DNA from: Bartonella bovis 91-4
Lineage (GTDB): Bacteria; Pseudomonadota; Alphaproteobacteria; Rhizobiales; Rhizobiaceae
DNA length: 64,000 nucleotides
Direction: 5' to 3'
Assembly (NCBI RefSeq): GCF_000384965.1
Contig: NZ_CM001844.1
Coordinates: 1,310,667 to 1,374,666, forward strand
Numbering within the stretch: the first letter of the stretch is position 1; every line of letters begins with the position of its first letter. Shown one piece after another: positions 63,758 through 64,000 of the stretch. A program made the position numbers and the translations under genes. A model generated the notes under the pieces. The model did not search any database and was not told the origin of the DNA. It was given only the letters and a program-made list of their open reading frames with translations.

Positions 63758-64000
63758 GTTCTCATTGCCAATATTCATTTACTGTTTATTGTGTAGTTTA
63801 TTTTATGCCACTTATTCACTTTCACTTTGCACTACGGTATACCCCGTGTCCATTTTGTACTCATGCCCATTTATATATACTCATATATATATGCTCACTT
63901 CGTACCACTGTGTTTATTTTGTGACACTGTTTTTGTAACACTCTTTATCGTGTTTTCAATAAACAAAAATATCAGCAGAAAGACCAGTTTCTCGAGATAT
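63758..64000 (-). other. Part of the 16S-23S spacer
   Basis: 243 bp of AT-rich spacer upstream of 23S on the minus strand. No tRNA is seen in this part; tRNA-Ile and tRNA-Ala would be expected further right. Confidence 0.6.

Overview
The window is AT-rich alphaproteobacterial DNA of the order Rhizobiales, and almost certainly a flagellated Bartonella. Four things point there: a rhizobial-type flagellar gene order (motB-motC next to fliF; flgF-fliI-flgBC-fliE-flgGA-flgI-motE-flgH-fliL-fliP; divergent motA-fliM-fliN-fliG-flhB), tandem autotransporters of the Bartonella Iba type, a flagellin with Bartonella-like segments, and a 23S rRNA gene with the rhizobial 5'-proximal intervening sequence. 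The species cannot be fixed from the sequence alone.

Region 1 (1-37.4 kb) is the flagellar cluster. On the minus strand fliF, a FliH-like gene, motB, motC and the start of another gene (motD/fliK position) form a tightly overlapping operon. Between this operon and the rest lies a 9-kb insertion of three autotransporter genes (5.4-14.5 kb). The first carries about nine repeats in its passenger domain. The second and third have near-identical barrel regions, and a decayed fourth barrel end lies between genes 1 and 2. The third contains a G10 tract inside its coding region. A divergent flagellin follows, then the large basal-body operon, the divergent switch/motor operon, and flhA-fliR with small FliJ-, FlgJ- and FlgN-like genes. 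Together these encode the stator, MS ring, switch, rod, P and L rings, export gate and ATPase. Hook and filament-junction genes (flgD, flgE, flgK, flgL, fliQ) are not in the window.

Region 2 (37.4-45.2 kb) is gene-poor. It holds two possible small membrane proteins, a DUF442-type phosphatase, a HAD hydrolase overlapping ribF, and a decayed conjugation islet: a frameshifted EexN-like lipoprotein and a TrbL/VirB6-like membrane protein whose hydrophilic tail is in another frame. An XRE-type regulator follows, with its apparent N-terminus inside one copy of a roughly 350-bp tandem repeat.

Region 3 (45.2-64 kb) is mostly housekeeping: murJ, trpS, nfu, groES-groEL with a perfect CIRCE operator, fumC, pgm, a peroxiredoxin, hisS, a gpsA that looks like the epsilonproteobacterial type, a membrane/coiled-coil gene lacking a normal start, and the end of an rRNA operon on the minus strand (23S, 5S, initiator tRNA-Met). 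Long non-coding gaps with traces of decayed frames fit a reductive genome.
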